Shown here one piece after another: positions 1 to 10,152 of a stretch of 64,000 nt of DNA (positions are counted from its first letter, which is position 1; each line of letters starts with the position of its first letter). The stretch lies in assembly GCA_037178625.1 (NCBI GenBank), contig CM074138.1:2356001-2420000 (forward strand), read 5' to 3'. Under the pieces are notes generated by a model that was given only the letters and a program-made list of their open reading frames with translations, was not told the DNA's origin and searched no databases. This DNA comes from Skeletonema tropicum (taxonomy: Eukaryota; Bacillariophyta; Thalassiosirophyceae; Thalassiosirales; Thalassiosiraceae). The position numbers and the translations under genes are program-made.

Positions 1-252
1 ATATTCGGTAATGAGTAGCTGTATCACTTCCACCGACGCACCCTTTTCAACGGCAATATGCAGCGGCATGAATCCATATTTATCTTTCTCCTTCGCTGCA
101 TCAGGATATTTTTTTATGAGCAGCTGTATCACTTCCACTGACGCACCCTTTTCGACGGCAATATGCAGCGGCAGGTCTACATTCGGTGAAGGCTGTGGTA
201 CAGGCGGTGGTACAGGCGGTGCGGGCGGCGGTGCGGGTGGTACGTCGGCCAT
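1..252 (-). CDS. Ankyrin-repeat protein, N-terminal part (copy 1, runs off left edge)
   Basis: The ATG is at 250-252 on the minus strand and the frame is open to the window edge. The protein starts with a proline-rich stretch (MADVPPAPPPAPP...) of about 27 residues and then enters ankyrin repeats of the type LPLHIAVEKGASVEVIQLL, about 34 residues each. Ankyrin repeats bind other proteins; no enzymatic function is visible. Bases 1-120 match 19916-20032 and bases 121-252 match the segment up to 28809, so this is the uninterrupted paralogue of the ankyrin gene that two Helitron-like elements have split in copy 2. Upstream GTG codons are open in frame, but the ATG is the sensible start because the proline-rich tail begins there in both copies. 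The rest of the gene lies outside the window. Confidence 0.8.
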   Translation of the reverse strand, partial: MADVPPAPPPAPPVPPPVPQPSPNVDLPLHIAVEKGASVEVIQLLIKKYPDAAKEKDKYGFMPLHIAVEKGASVEVIQLLITEY

Positions 253-600
253 GTTCTTGTTCCTAAGTCTAAGTGACACTCAATACAATAAATGTTTTCT
301 GGGTCGCCGATTGTAGTTACTGTCGATTGTTTTCACCACGACAATTACGCTGACTTGTGATAGCTGAACTGAACTGTATCGCTGGATAATTAATGTGAAG
401 GGTCAGTTGATAGTGCTGATATTACTAATGGTAATGGCTAACCACCGAACACCAAATATACTTGTGTGGACTTCAAGAGGCAGCGTTTTCAAGAAGTTTC
501 AAGCAAATTGACGGAAATCTTTTCCTCTCGATAGTTGTGTTGTGCGTCCTTGCAGATCGAAGTCAATATATCTACTCTCCATCATTTATTTACTGCCCCA
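253..600 (-). promoter_or_regulatory. 5' flanking block of the ankyrin gene, shared with the ankyrin-kinase gene
   Basis: This is the upstream region of the minus-strand ankyrin gene. It aligns over roughly 300 bases with 5840-6210, the upstream region of the ankyrin-kinase gene, including the runs GAGGCAGCGTTTTCAAG, TTGTGTTGTGCGTC and GCAGATCGAAGT. The same block is found in copy 2 at 28810-28977 plus 34506-34690, where a Helitron-like element splits it. Two different ankyrin genes keeping a common 5' flank suggests either shared regulation or that the two genes arose from one by duplication with the promoter included. No single promoter motif is claimed. Confidence 0.5.
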
Positions 601-946
601 TGTGTTCCTACCATTCGTCAAGTGGGTTGGATCTGGGTCGTGGATGGACCTGAGGTCGTGGACTAGTTGGAACTTGTGCCCTGGGCCCTGGGATCTCCTC
701 GAGGAGTTGCACGCCTCGAGCGTTAATACTGGGATCCCACGTAGCCCTCCTGTAGACGAATTGAATATCATCCAAAATGTTTGCAAGACCTCCTCTGCAG
801 TCTGCAGTCACTATTGCTAGGCTATTTGGTGTGTGGGCTATGCCCACAACATACTCCTAGTCTGGTTATTAGTATACAAATAACTAGAGAGTAACCATGT
901 ATCTTGCCTTATATGTGAGAACTCGTCAAGATCTAACTGAGGATGT
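601..946. other. Intergenic spacer between ankyrin gene and kinase pseudogene, copy 1
   Basis: No credible ORF is seen. The sequence is GC-rich around 650-740, with CTCGAGGAG and GGGATCC palindromic pieces. It contains the empty site GTGCCCTGGGCCCTGGG (around 677-693), which in copy 2 is occupied by the 13.9 kb element. Copy 2 equivalents are 34690-34769 and 48663-48928. Confidence 0.6.
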
Positions 947-3900
947 TTACATCATCACGCAGCAAAAATTTCTCTCATTTGATGACATAGATGCTCCCAC
1001 GGTCAATCCTGTGTTTTCCTCCGGGATTTCTACCTCCTCGGTGCCCTCTAACTCTATCTCTTTCTTGGCCATCTGTTTGATATACTCTTTGTGTTTGAGT
1101 TGCTCCACCTTGCGCTGTTTCGCACGCTCCTTAAGTGCTTTTTCAATTTCATCTCGATCTGTCAGTGCAGTCCACAACGCAGTGCCGTCTTCTGGATCAC
1201 CAATTCGCTGCAAGCCAGCAAAGTCACCGCTTTTGCCGTCTTTCAAGCCGGGATCATTCTTCTTCAGAAAATCCACAAACTCACGCAGCGAGGCACCACG
1301 CACTGACTTTTGTTCTTCACCACCTCCTTTGACATCTTCATGTACAACACCAAACTCCTCCACTGAACTTTCTTTCTTGAGAAGCTCTACTGACTCTTGT
1401 GCGCCTTTTGTCAAAGTCTTGGGAACTTTTGGGACAGGAAAACCAAATAATACAGCCACACCCGCTACGCCATTGATAATGGACAGACCTCGCAATCCGA
1501 GCTGCATCAAAGGTACCAGCTTCGGCACAAGCTCTGTTGGCTTTGTGATTATTAGTGGCCACCCGTCTGCTTGTACGGGTTCACCAGTCAGCTCATCAAC
1601 GAGATAGAGGTATATCTCTTTTCCCACGATTAGGTCTTTAATTCCGTCCTTGATTACATCAAAGGCCTCGTCGAATTCACCAGCAGCAACCTTTGAGCCA
1701 ATCTTTTTGATGCGCTCGACCCACTTCATGCCCGTCTTAAACCTTTCATAATGCTCATTAAGATCGCCTTCAATAGCAATATCTGCTCCTTCAGCAGAAA
1801 GTGTAAGACACACATTTTCCGCTTCCAAGCTAACACCACTGCAATCCTCTTTCGCAATGATATCAAGTATCTGTTTCTTCGCCTTTTCAATTGATTTTGC
1901 TGGAGGTAGTTTCTCATTAACAACAGTGAAAGTAGTGGGTTTGTCAATTTCAGTAGCTTCATAGATGCCCTTCATCAACACATAGCGCGTGCGGCGAATT
2001 TCGGATTTGCTCTCGACGCTCAGCTGCTTTATCACTAAAATGTTGGCATCCATTTTTTCCAGCAGAGCCCTGTCGTCTTGTCGATTCTTCGCAGCGTCTT
2101 CAATACTGTTTTTGATTTCTTCGAAGCTTTTCAAGACATCTATACTCTGGGCATTGAAAAATGGATGATCTTTCAACAGAGAAGCGATAGATGGCCTTTT
2201 CCCTGGTTCGTACTGCAGCAACTGACCGACAAGGTCGCGTGCTGCATCATCACGAATTTTCTTGAAAAGCTCGCTCAGCACCTCTGGCTGTGTCCCCCAT
2301 GAGTACAAAACATGCATGGCCGCGCCTGACGCACAGTCATCCACAAAAGTGGAAGGGATGAGCGTTTCACCGGTCAACAGAGTGAATGCCAAAACGCCAA
2401 GCGACCATGCGTCGATACTTTCTGATGCACGCACCAGGTCGTGAGGCAGGCCGTTGTGCACAGGTTGGCCATTTTTCGTACGAAATGACTTAACAACGTA
2501 ATGAGCTTTCAGAACCCCTCGCTCCTTGTATGGCTTTGGTTTCACCATTTCATAGAGATCTTTATCATTTTCAGCCTTCCACTATTCATCGAACTTCTCA
2601 AGCTCCTCTTTTGACACAATCCTCTCTATCATCTCGGGAGGCAGAACTGCCGACGAGAACTTGGCACCAGCAAACGACTCTTCCTCTTCACCTATTTTTA
2701 CGATGCGTGCAGATGCATCAAAGTCTATCAGACGCAATTTGTTGTCAATACGAAAGCGAACGATGTTGACCATCTTCAGATCACCACGCATTAGGTCCTG
2801 GTCGTGCAGATGCTGCACAGCTTCAAATACTTGTCTGAGCATGTCTCGTACAACTTCAATTTGGGGCTGCTCCTGGAACAAGATTTGTTGCAGATTCCGT
2901 TCTGCGGCATTCATGATAATGGCGTATTTGCCTGGCTTCACACCGCCGAGGGATTTCTCCACAATATCATTTAGACCACCGTCGCCCCTTTTCACTGCTT
3001 CAGCTATTTCGGTTTGTGATGGTATATTTGAAAGCGCTGTTACCACATACTTTGAACTCAACTGATAGTCCACACGAGCTTTAGTCTCGCGTTCCCAATG
3101 ATCCTTGTTCTGCATAAGCTTGATCACCACCTCGGGAGGACCATCGCCCAACTGCCGTTTGCAAATGGCTATGAACTCCGCCTTTGATATGGTCTTTTTG
3201 TCTGAACCCTTCAGAAACAGATCAGGATCCAAGCCAATGATTCCGCAATAGCATTTAAGTCCTTCTTATCCAAATTTCCATCCTCATTTTTGTCCGCTTT
3301 GTCAAAGATGACGCCGTAGTTAGCTTTCTTGCCAAGATCTTGTGCACGAAACAATGTACTTGATGATGTGCGGTGCTCAGGAGGACCAGTATGGAGCTTG
3401 TACCTACTGCAAAAGAATAAGTATTTATTCATTTCGGTGCGAGCCTCAGACAAAGCCGCACCAAGAGCAGTTCTACCTTCAGCATCACGGACATCAGCTA
3501 GGGCATGGATGTATTTACCATAGCCAGTCCCGCCCTCTTCATTAGAGAGAACTTGTCGCACGGCGGCTATCGCAGTTTTAGTGTTGGAAGAAACACAAGT
3601 GAACCAACTACCAGAGTGTTCAATTGGCATGCCATCCTCGATTGCAACCGGCATATCAGCCTTGAGTAGCGCTAGGACCAAGTCCCCGGCGTCTTCGTTT
3701 TCGAGATACTTCTCAATAGGGAGCCTTCCATCCTTCAGTTTCTCCGTTGCCGCTTGAGGGTGAGCATTAAGAATCAATTGAATAGATCCCATCGACGCAC
3801 CCTTTGCGATGGCAAAATGCAGCGACAGGTGTCCATCATAATACTTCTCCTTCGCTGCATCAGGATTTGCTTTGATGAGTAGCTGTATCACTTCAACTGA

Positions 3901-4533
3901 CGCATCTTTTTCGATGGCCCAATACAGCGGCAGGTGTCCGTAATTATTTTTCTCCTTCGCTGCATCAGGATATTCTTTCACGAGTAGCTGTATCACTTCT
4001 ACCGACGCACCCTCTTCGATGGCAACATGCAGCGGCAGGCTTCCACCTCTATTTTTCACCTTCAGCGCATAAGGATGTTCTTTGATAAGTAGCAGTATCA
4101 CTTCCACCGACGCACCAAATCCGACGGCATTATGCAGCGGCAGTTCTCCATCATCATTTTTCTCTTTCACTGCATCAGGATATTCTTCTATAAGCAGCTG
4201 TATCACTTTCGCCGACGCACCTTTTTTGACAGCCTTTTGAGGCGGCAGTTCTTCTTATATATCTTTCTCCTTCACTGCATCAGGATATTCTTTGATAAGA
4301 AGCTGCATCACTTCGTCCGATGCACGTTCTTTGACGGCAAAATGCAGCGGCAGATTTCCATAATATCCATCTTTCTCCTTCACTGCATCAGGATATTCTT
4401 TGATAAGAAGCTGAATCACTTCGTCCGACGCACCATTTCCGACGGCCCTATGCAGCGGCAGGTATCCTATTCCATCTTTCTCCTTCAGTGCATCAGGATA
4501 TCCTTTGATAAGTAGATGTATCACTTCTGCTGA

Positions 4534-5673
4534 TGTCACAGTCACCTGGACACGAATCTTATTTCATACTCTATGTTTCTCGTTTCTTGTTTTATCGGAT
4601 TTAAAAGTTGGCGCCCTTTCTCAAAGGGCTTATCAACAAGGGCTGCTCTGTTGCAGCTTGAACGTACATCTACTTTCAGTCAAACTAATCATAATAATAT
4701 CTTTGTTATCTACATCAATTGATATATCAATCTTATCCAATCCAACTGTATACTTAGTTGGAAGGGACATTGTAAATTTACACCCATATAACTGTCTTAA
4801 CCATTACCATGTCAACTTCGAGAAACGCTTGGCTTCTAGCCATCAAAATCCAACAGAATCAAATCACCGCCTCTTCTCATGAGCAACTCATCAACAAACA
4901 CAACTACGCAGAACAAGAACTTGAGGGTCGACGTGCTGATGGCAGCACGAAGAAGTCGAAGTTCATCAAAATCGGCTCAAAATCGGCTCTAGGCGATCAA
5001 GCGGAACTATTCATCTTACAAAACGAGACCTACGTTAAGTTCTGTACCCAAGTCCAATGGGCGCCCGAGACCGTATTCGAAACCTACGAAAGTGATATTC
5101 TCGTGGGAACCCTCAAGACCATCTGGGACACTACTCGAGCAAATGGACACTTCTGGTATGATCCAAACCACCCAGACGCCGAGACTATGGATGGCTTCAT
5201 CCGTCTTCTCGGGTCTGTGTTTATTCAGTGGAGTAAGCATGACTCTCCTGGTGACTCTTTGGCTACGAGAATTATGAGTCTCGAATGGAAGAACCATCAC
5301 TACCGCGGTACTTTCTATGATCCTCAGGATTTCAAGCGCCGCCTCTCTGCTCTTTGGTTGCTCTGCGACATGCTCCCTCATACCGGTCCGGCAACTACTG
5401 ATAATGCTAAGCTCAAAGCGGTTTGGAACGGCCTCACTGACGATGCCCAGCTCTACATCAAAGACGAACAAAGAGAGGATCCGTTTGATGCCGCTAATGG
5501 AGGAGCAAACGAGATGGACTGGACGGATGTCTTTGACCTCCTCCAGCCCTATTGGAATCGAGAATTCAAGAAAATCTCAGATAACTATCAAGAGAAGAAA
5601 AGAAAGAGAGAGGATGATGATGAGAACGATGATGATGCGAATGATGATGGAAGGAAGAATAGACGCCGAAAGA
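4534..5673 (+). mobile_element. 1.14 kb insertion in copy 1 ankyrin-kinase gene
   Basis: Comparison with copy 2 (52510-52530) shows that the two copies are the same up to CTTCTGCTGA and again from AATAGGCGGCAAC. Copy 1 has 1140 extra bases between these points and lacks the eight bases CACACCGG present in copy 2. No terminal inverted repeat and no target duplication are seen, so the class is unknown. The leader contains TTGGCGCCCTTTCTC at about 4610, which resembles a tRNA primer binding site, and one long ORF follows. A 5' fragment of an LTR element (leader plus gag) would fit, but this is inference. Confidence 0.55.
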
Positions 5674-5678
5674 AATAG
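4809..5678 (+). CDS. Gag-like hypothetical protein, 289 aa
   Basis: This is the only long ORF of the copy 1 insertion. It starts MSTSRNAWLLAIKIQQ at an ATG preceded by TTACC. The middle is rich in Trp, Asp and Phe (RLLGSVFIQWSKHDSPGDS, MDWTDVFDLLQPYWNREF), which reads like a soluble helical protein. The last 40 residues are a charged tail (KKRKREDDDENDDD, RKNRRRKK) that could be a nuclear localisation signal. I do not recognise the family; a retrotransposon gag is a guess based on size, a basic tail and the context of an insertion. The TAG stop lies at the insertion boundary and is formed with host bases (AATAG is also in copy 2), so the native reading frame was probably longer and has been truncated. 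Confidence 0.5.
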   Translation: MSTSRNAWLLAIKIQQNQITASSHEQLINKHNYAEQELEGRRADGSTKKSKFIKIGSKSALGDQAELFILQNETYVKFCTQVQWAPETVFETYESDILVGTLKTIWDTTRANGHFWYDPNHPDAETMDGFIRLLGSVFIQWSKHDSPGDSLATRIMSLEWKNHHYRGTFYDPQDFKRRLSALWLLCDMLPHTGPATTDNAKLKAVWNGLTDDAQLYIKDEQREDPFDAANGGANEMDWTDVFDLLQPYWNREFKKISDNYQEKKRKREDDDENDDDANDDGRKNRRRKK

Positions 5679-5839
5679 GCGGCAACATGTAACGGCAACC
5701 ATCCATCTCTATCTTTCTCCTTCAGTGCATCAGGATATTTGTCGATCAGAGCTTGAACATCCTCAACCTCAACATATTCTTTTTCTTCCCAAAGGAGCTT
5801 GTGCAGTGACTGTTCTTCTTCTTCGTCAGATGAAGACAT

Positions 5840-6308
5840 GATTCATTCAGAGGCCGCCCCTGCCTGCGATAATGGTCATGTTGACGTGAGAAGTAGTGGA
5901 TTTGTTGGTATAATAATATCAAGTCTGCAGGACCGTGGGTGGGAGATGATAAGGTCGCCGATAGTTACAGTCGGTTATGTCTTCACCACAGCAACCGCGC
6001 TGAGTTGTGATAGCTGGACTTTCCCACCAGATATTATTGTTAAGAGTCAGTTGATAGTGCCGATATTGCTAATGATAATTACTCACCACCGAAGACCAAT
6101 ATGGACTTCTTTCAAGAGGCAGCGTTTTCAAGTTTCAAGCAAATCGACAGAAATAATTTCCTCTCGATAATTGTGTTGTGCGTCATTGCAGATCGAAGTA
6201 TCTACTCTCCATCGTTTTTTTTTTTTTTTCTCTCCATCGTTTCAGTGTCGACCGCGGTGACATTCCTCTAGATTTTGTTGAATATAGCCTTGAGCTTGTG
6301 AAAGTACA
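5840..6308 (-). promoter_or_regulatory. 5' flanking region of the ankyrin-kinase gene, copy 1
   Basis: This lies upstream of the minus-strand ATG at 5837-5839. About 300 bases are homologous to the flank at 253-600. A 17-base T run at about 6216-6232 is bracketed by CTCTCCATCG on both sides. The region ends at the left TA of the pogo-type element. Bases 52690-53160 are the near-identical copy 2 version. Confidence 0.5.
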
Positions 6309-6310
6309 TA

Positions 6311-7371
6311 CCGTCTATCTTAAAAAGTGTCCGTAGGACAGGACCACACTATTGCAGCCCGGACACTGTCACTCCCCCTGCAAGGATGCACGGACACATT
6401 CTAGAATCCGGACACTTTCAAGGGTTTCTTAGAGCGCAACATGTAACAACAAATACTTAAAATTATTCTACTCCATCTCTCCATCGCTATTGTCCCCATC
6501 CTCATCAATGATGCCAAATGCTGCTTCAATCGCGACAAAGTCATCTTCATTCCCATTTTCCTCGTCTAAAAGATGGTCCAGCCCCTCCTGGCCACAATAC
6601 TGCTTCACCATTTTATGTACCTCATCTTCGGTCCAAAGCACAACCTGCCCTTTATCCGAAAAGGAAAGCTCCTCTTCCGGAGTGTATCCACATGCAGTCC
6701 ATGACTTTCTAACCATTTCTTCAGGAATCTTATCCCAGGCCTGAACAACCCATGTTGCCAATTGCTGTCGTGATGGAGCTTCAGGCGTCCCTTTTTCTGT
6801 GACGGGAGCAATGAGGCTGTATGCATCGTACAAGTCACAGAAGTAACCTTTGAAGACCTTGTTGATCACCTTGTCAAGAGGCTGTCCACATGGGGTTAGT
6901 CCTCCTGGTAAGATATCCACAGAAAGACAAGGAAGTGATAGGCAAAAGTCTTTCACCTCAGCTGTAGAATATGACTTGAAGTCATCCCACAGCACACCAA
7001 TCTTGTTTTCGCATTCTCCTGTCTCTTTGTCATATCCACCAGCGGGCAAGATAATCTTCTTCAGGTAGAGCTTGGTAAGAGCATGGTTTGAGCAAGCCTT
7101 CGGCGCTACTGTAATGTACGCTTTGTCGCGAGGAGGGTAATGGTTGCCATGGCGATCAGGTTTGCGTTCATAAATTTCTCGAGCTTATTTTAACACAACA
7201 TGGTGTGGTGGCCCGCCGTGCTGGGTTGTGCGTGCTGGCTTCGCACAAAGCATTTGAAAGTGTCCGAATCTGGTCGGACACTTCCTCGAAAAAGGCTGCG
7301 GACACCTACAAGTCACCTGAAAAACAGTCCGGACAACAGAAAAATCCGGACACTTTTTAAGGTATAGACGG
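6311..7371 (-). mobile_element. Pogo/Tigger-type DNA transposon, copy 1
   Basis: This is a 1061 bp element flanked by TA at 6309-6310 and 7372-7373. The terminal inverted repeats are CCGTCTATCTTAAAAAGTG on the left and CCGTCTATACCTTAAAAAGT read inward from the right, differing by a two-base indel. Both subterminal regions carry repeated GGACAC/GTGTCC motifs (four on the left, at least four on the right), which look like transposase binding sites. TA target duplication plus a DDE_1-type transposase remnant place it in the Tc1/mariner superfamily, pogo branch. The 1061 bp copy at 53161-54221 differs by a single coding change, so the element was in the locus before duplication. Confidence 0.85.
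6468..7184 (-). pseudogene. Truncated pogo-type transposase (DDE_1 C-terminal part)
   Basis: The frame is open from a TAA at 7185-7187 to the stop at 6468, about 238 codons. It has no ATG near its start; the apparent start at 7049 is TTG. The protein contains VLWDDFKSYSTAEVKDF followed by LPGGLTPCGQPLDKVINKVF, which matches the second Asp and the third catalytic residue region of DDE_1 transposases. After that comes WVVQAWDKIPEEMVRKSW and an acidic C-terminal tail ending SDGEME. The helix-turn-helix DNA-binding part and the first catalytic Asp are absent, so it cannot be an active transposase. It lies inside the TIRs of the 1061 bp element. Copy 2 (53318-54034) has one substitution, PVTEKG to PVKEKG. 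Confidence 0.8.
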
Positions 7372-7382
7372 TACTTCTTTTA

Positions 7383-7662
7383 GACCCGTTCCGAGGTCTT
7401 AAAATCAGTGTCAAAATCAGTGTCAAAATCAGTGTAAAACGCCAAATCATCGCCAATTACAGCGACCAAAAAAAATTTACAGCGACCAAATAGGCCACCG
7501 ATCTGCCCCCTATTTGGTCGCTGTAAAAATTTTTTGGTCGGTGTAAAAATTGATTTGACGGGGCTGGAACCGCGTTTCTGCCCGCCCCCCTGCAAATAGG
7601 GTGGCGCCAAAACATCATTTTACACTGATTTTTACACTGATTTTAAGACCTCGGAACGGGTC
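7383..7662. mobile_element. Harbinger-like MITE, 280 bp, copy 1
   Basis: The flanking trinucleotide TTA (7380-7382 and 7663-7665) fits the TWA target duplication of PIF/Harbinger elements. The TIR starts GACCCGTTCCGAGGTCTTAA on both ends and continues with CAGTGT-containing direct repeats (three AAAATCAGTGT units on the left). The centre is a large foldback: TTACAGCGACCAAATAGG at about 7477-7494 pairs with CCTATTTGGTCGCTGTAA at about 7510-7527, and an outer pair of the same motif surrounds it. It has no coding capacity. It lies nine bases from the pogo element. Confidence 0.8.
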
Positions 7663-7665
7663 TTA

Positions 7666-8838
7666 GCCTCTCTCTCGCTCTCAGAGCGCGGCGGCGGATA
7701 CAATACAAAGCAGACTCTGAGAAGTGTTGGCTGTCGATCGAGTGCAATAGTTGCTAGCGCCAGATTACTTGGCCTGTCTATCTTCGAAGTGAAAGATCTC
7801 TAGTGCCCTGAATCTAAGATAATAGTCTGTGTCGGTCGTTGCTCGTGGACGAAGTTGTTCTGTTGTGGATTGAATACAAATAGTCATTGGCGTGCGGCGG
7901 CAGGGCAAGCTTCTCCCGGCTTTCGTGCTCTGATTCCTACCCATGTACAGCCCACGTACAGAAACGTTACATACATACGCCACGCTACCCAGCTACGCTA
8001 GAGCTCGTCAGATTTCCGCAATAACTCTAAGCTTTGTCGAAGCTTGGATATCTCTCTTAACATATCATCAGAAGGCCGACCAAAGCTACAATATACAATA
8101 AATCAGGTGCAGCATCAGCGATGGTTCATCAATCAGCAGCACATCATGTGAATATCCTCGAATTGTTGGAATGAGAAAATCTTGAGGATGGAGAGGATGA
8201 ATTTGCTCACTGCTGACAAAGAAGAAGAGCTGGAGGGAGAGAAACAGAGAGGCTGAAAACAACAGGAACAACAGACATGACGAGTGTAATCCTGTGATTT
8301 TGGTGACGTGATACTAGGTATGTTTTAAGGAGGGAATCTGCATATGAAATTGCCTGCCCACTTACAGAGATGGCTGCGATGAGTTGGAGACGTGTGTGGC
8401 AGATTACGATGGCGAGAGGGTATAATCCTCGCTGCAATGGGGGCAAATGATGTGATAGCAGGATCGACCGCCACTATGGCTGTGCTTTCAGTCTCCAAAG
8501 ATGGGGCTGACGAGCTCTCGGTACAATACTGAATTGTGGGGACAGTAGGACTCTAGTGATTGGAAAGCCGCGAGGGGGGGGGTCATCAAAAGACTCTGTA
8601 GTTTACTTCTCAACAAGAGATCATTCCCCGAGCTGTGGACGTAGAGCAAGAGCGACTGTTACGTGGAAAAGATAAGGGCTTCTCTCAACCAATGTGTCGG
8701 ATGGGAAGATGGAGAATCAAGGTAGGAGATTTTACATGTAGCTATGGATTAGCTAGGTCTCTTGAGGATCGTTCACAACAAGCAAAGGAATTGTAAGTGA
8801 CCCTGAGGCCTCTACATACATATCATACATTATATCAC
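7666..8838. other. Intergenic region
   Basis: The duplicated segment ends within this region, at 7985; beyond that the two copies share nothing. Only short ORFs are found, with no recognisable protein. The region 8440-8700 contains a run of eight G at 8574-8581. I see no RNA gene. Confidence 0.5.
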
Positions 8839-10152
8839 TTAAGAAATTTCTTGGTCTGAGGCAACTACATCCGCCTTTATTATCGTCCATTGGGATTGTT
8901 TGTTCCAGGTAAGAGTCGAAAGATCGGGCTCCCAACTTTCATTTAATACCATTTCACTGTAAGAGTTTACAGTCATGTTCCCCCAGCCCCATTTACTTGA
9001 TTCACGTTTTGCTCCAGCTTCATCGATACAAAGAAGCATTCCATTTAGAGTGCTCACTGAATAATACACTGTTCTATTTCCGCATTGCGTCCAGTGGGTG
9101 TCACGAATTTCTTGAAAACGACTGTTACGATTGCCTTCTTTCTTCTTGTCTTCTTTAAATACAGAGGGTGCAATGTCGCGAACAACTCCAGACTCACATT
9201 GTTCCTGAACGTTATATTTTAGGGAGGAGAAGTGAATATCACATCCAAAGAAGGGCGCAAAGACAACCTCCATGTTACAATTTCTGAAACCACAAGCCCC
9301 CCTGCAAAGTTTATCTCTAATATCCAAATAGTCCTCATATGGGTGCAGCTTTATTTGCTCCATTGATGTTTTGAACATTCCTCTAAAGGAAGTAAGAAAT
9401 AAAGTCATATTTTCCAAGTATGGAAATGAATTGCGCATGATTTCCTTTTCGGCTTCGTTTTGCCCTTGGAAGTGCCAACCATCTTTGACGACCCTGGATA
9501 AAGTCTTGAATGTTGTACCAGGAATATGGACCATCATATCGTAGATAACATGAGGGTTTTCTGTCAATGCCCCTGCCTGAATGAATGAGACAAAGGGGCG
9601 CATGGTGTCATAATGATCCAAAATGTATTGAATATATGCATATTCCTCAGTCCCACAATTCTTGATTTGTGTGACAGTGGAACATTTTGAAGTGAGAGGA
9701 ATCACCTCTGTCAAGTTTACAGTGGCGTTGCATTTCGAATAAATGTGAATCCGTGTGTGTTCACACACAGAAGGATCGAAATTGTGAAGCTGGTCTAACC
9801 ATTCCAAGTCTTCTGTGCAATGAGCAAGAACTATATCTTGGTAGGGAGAAGTAACAACTGGTGGACTATCGATGAAATAATTTGTAAGAGGTTGTCGCAG
9901 GTAGTGTGATACTTTTTGGTGGAGTTTGAGAGTGGAAATTAGAATCGCTGTTGTACAAATTGACCCGATCGTCTTGAATTTGAAGGTGCTGCTATTTAAC
10001 GACCTTGACCTTGACTGCGTCTTCCTAATTGTCTGCGCTATGGGCATGATACATAGGAGTATTACGTAAGACGTGCGCCGTACAGAAGTGAGCTCAGAAA
10101 TGTAGGAGTGAGTGACGTGAGTGACGACAAAGAAGTTAGGAGGAGCATCCAT
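8839..10152 (-). CDS. DUF3431-domain, type II membrane protein
   Basis: The frame is open to 10296, but the first codon there is GTG; the first ATG is at 10150-10152 (MDAPPNFF) and a second at 10045-10047 (MPIAQTIRK). With the second start, a short basic N-terminus would precede one hydrophobic segment (IGSICTTAILISTL), a likely signal anchor, and the rest would be lumenal or extracellular. The domain begins near SPYQDIVLAHCTEDLEWLDQL and includes GTEEYAYIQYILDHYDTM and FVSFIQAGALTENP, which correspond to the HYNEDLSWL-like, EGHTYLHHI-like and FLQG-like blocks of DUF3431. The family resembles glycosyltransferases in context, but no reaction is established. Several NxT/NxS sites (NATVN, NMT, NRT, NES) and paired Cys fit a secreted domain. 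It is an intact single exon with no lesion. Confidence 0.65.
   Translation of the reverse strand: MDAPPNFFVVTHVTHSYISELTSVRRTSYVILLCIMPIAQTIRKTQSRSRSLNSSTFKFKTIGSICTTAILISTLKLHQKVSHYLRQPLTNYFIDSPPVVTSPYQDIVLAHCTEDLEWLDQLHNFDPSVCEHTRIHIYSKCNATVNLTEVIPLTSKCSTVTQIKNCGTEEYAYIQYILDHYDTMRPFVSFIQAGALTENPHVIYDMMVHIPGTTFKTLSRVVKDGWHFQGQNEAEKEIMRNSFPYLENMTLFLTSFRGMFKTSMEQIKLHPYEDYLDIRDKLCRGACGFRNCNMEVVFAPFFGCDIHFSSLKYNVQEQCESGVVRDIAPSVFKEDKKKEGNRNSRFQEIRDTHWTQCGNRTVYYSVSTLNGMLLCIDEAGAKRESSKWGWGNMTVNSYSEMVLNESWEPDLSTLTWNKQSQWTIIKADVVASDQEIS

Larger units (their letters stand above)
947..5839 (-). pseudogene. Ankyrin / EF-hand / protein kinase / CaaX protein, copy 1 (broken)
   Basis: On the minus strand the gene begins at 5839 (MSSSDEEEEQSLHKLL), runs through about ten ankyrin repeats, an EF-hand loop (DKNEDGNLDKKD, near 3280), and a protein kinase domain. 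It then enters a C-terminal region and ends with a CCVMM terminus that fits a CaaX prenylation box. Kinase landmarks are the VVIK lysine, RGDLKMVN (the catalytic loop, with HRD replaced by MRGD), IDFD in place of DFG, LPPEM, DAWSLGVLAF and the RPSIASLLKDHPFF end. Four lesions are seen: a 1.14 kb insertion at 4534-5673, an in-frame TAA at about 4256, a one-base frameshift near 3230 between EF-hand and kinase, and a TAG at 2582-2584 where copy 2 has Tyr. The TAA and the frameshift are shared with copy 2; the insertion and the TAG are private. Probable role when intact: a Ca2+-responsive, membrane-anchored kinase with an ankyrin scaffold. Read-through of these breaks by unseen introns is possible, but no GT-AG pairs were found there. 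Confidence 0.75.

Noticed and set aside
11..316. Plus-strand ORF over the ankyrin repeats (and similar ones at 4132-4515, 18165-18725, 19437-19763)
   Set aside because: They are antisense readings of the minus-strand ankyrin repeats; the periodic sequence keeps the opposite strand open by chance.
897..1607. 236-codon plus-strand ORF
   Set aside because: It is antisense to the kinase C-terminal region, which has recognisable coding structure on the minus strand in both copies.
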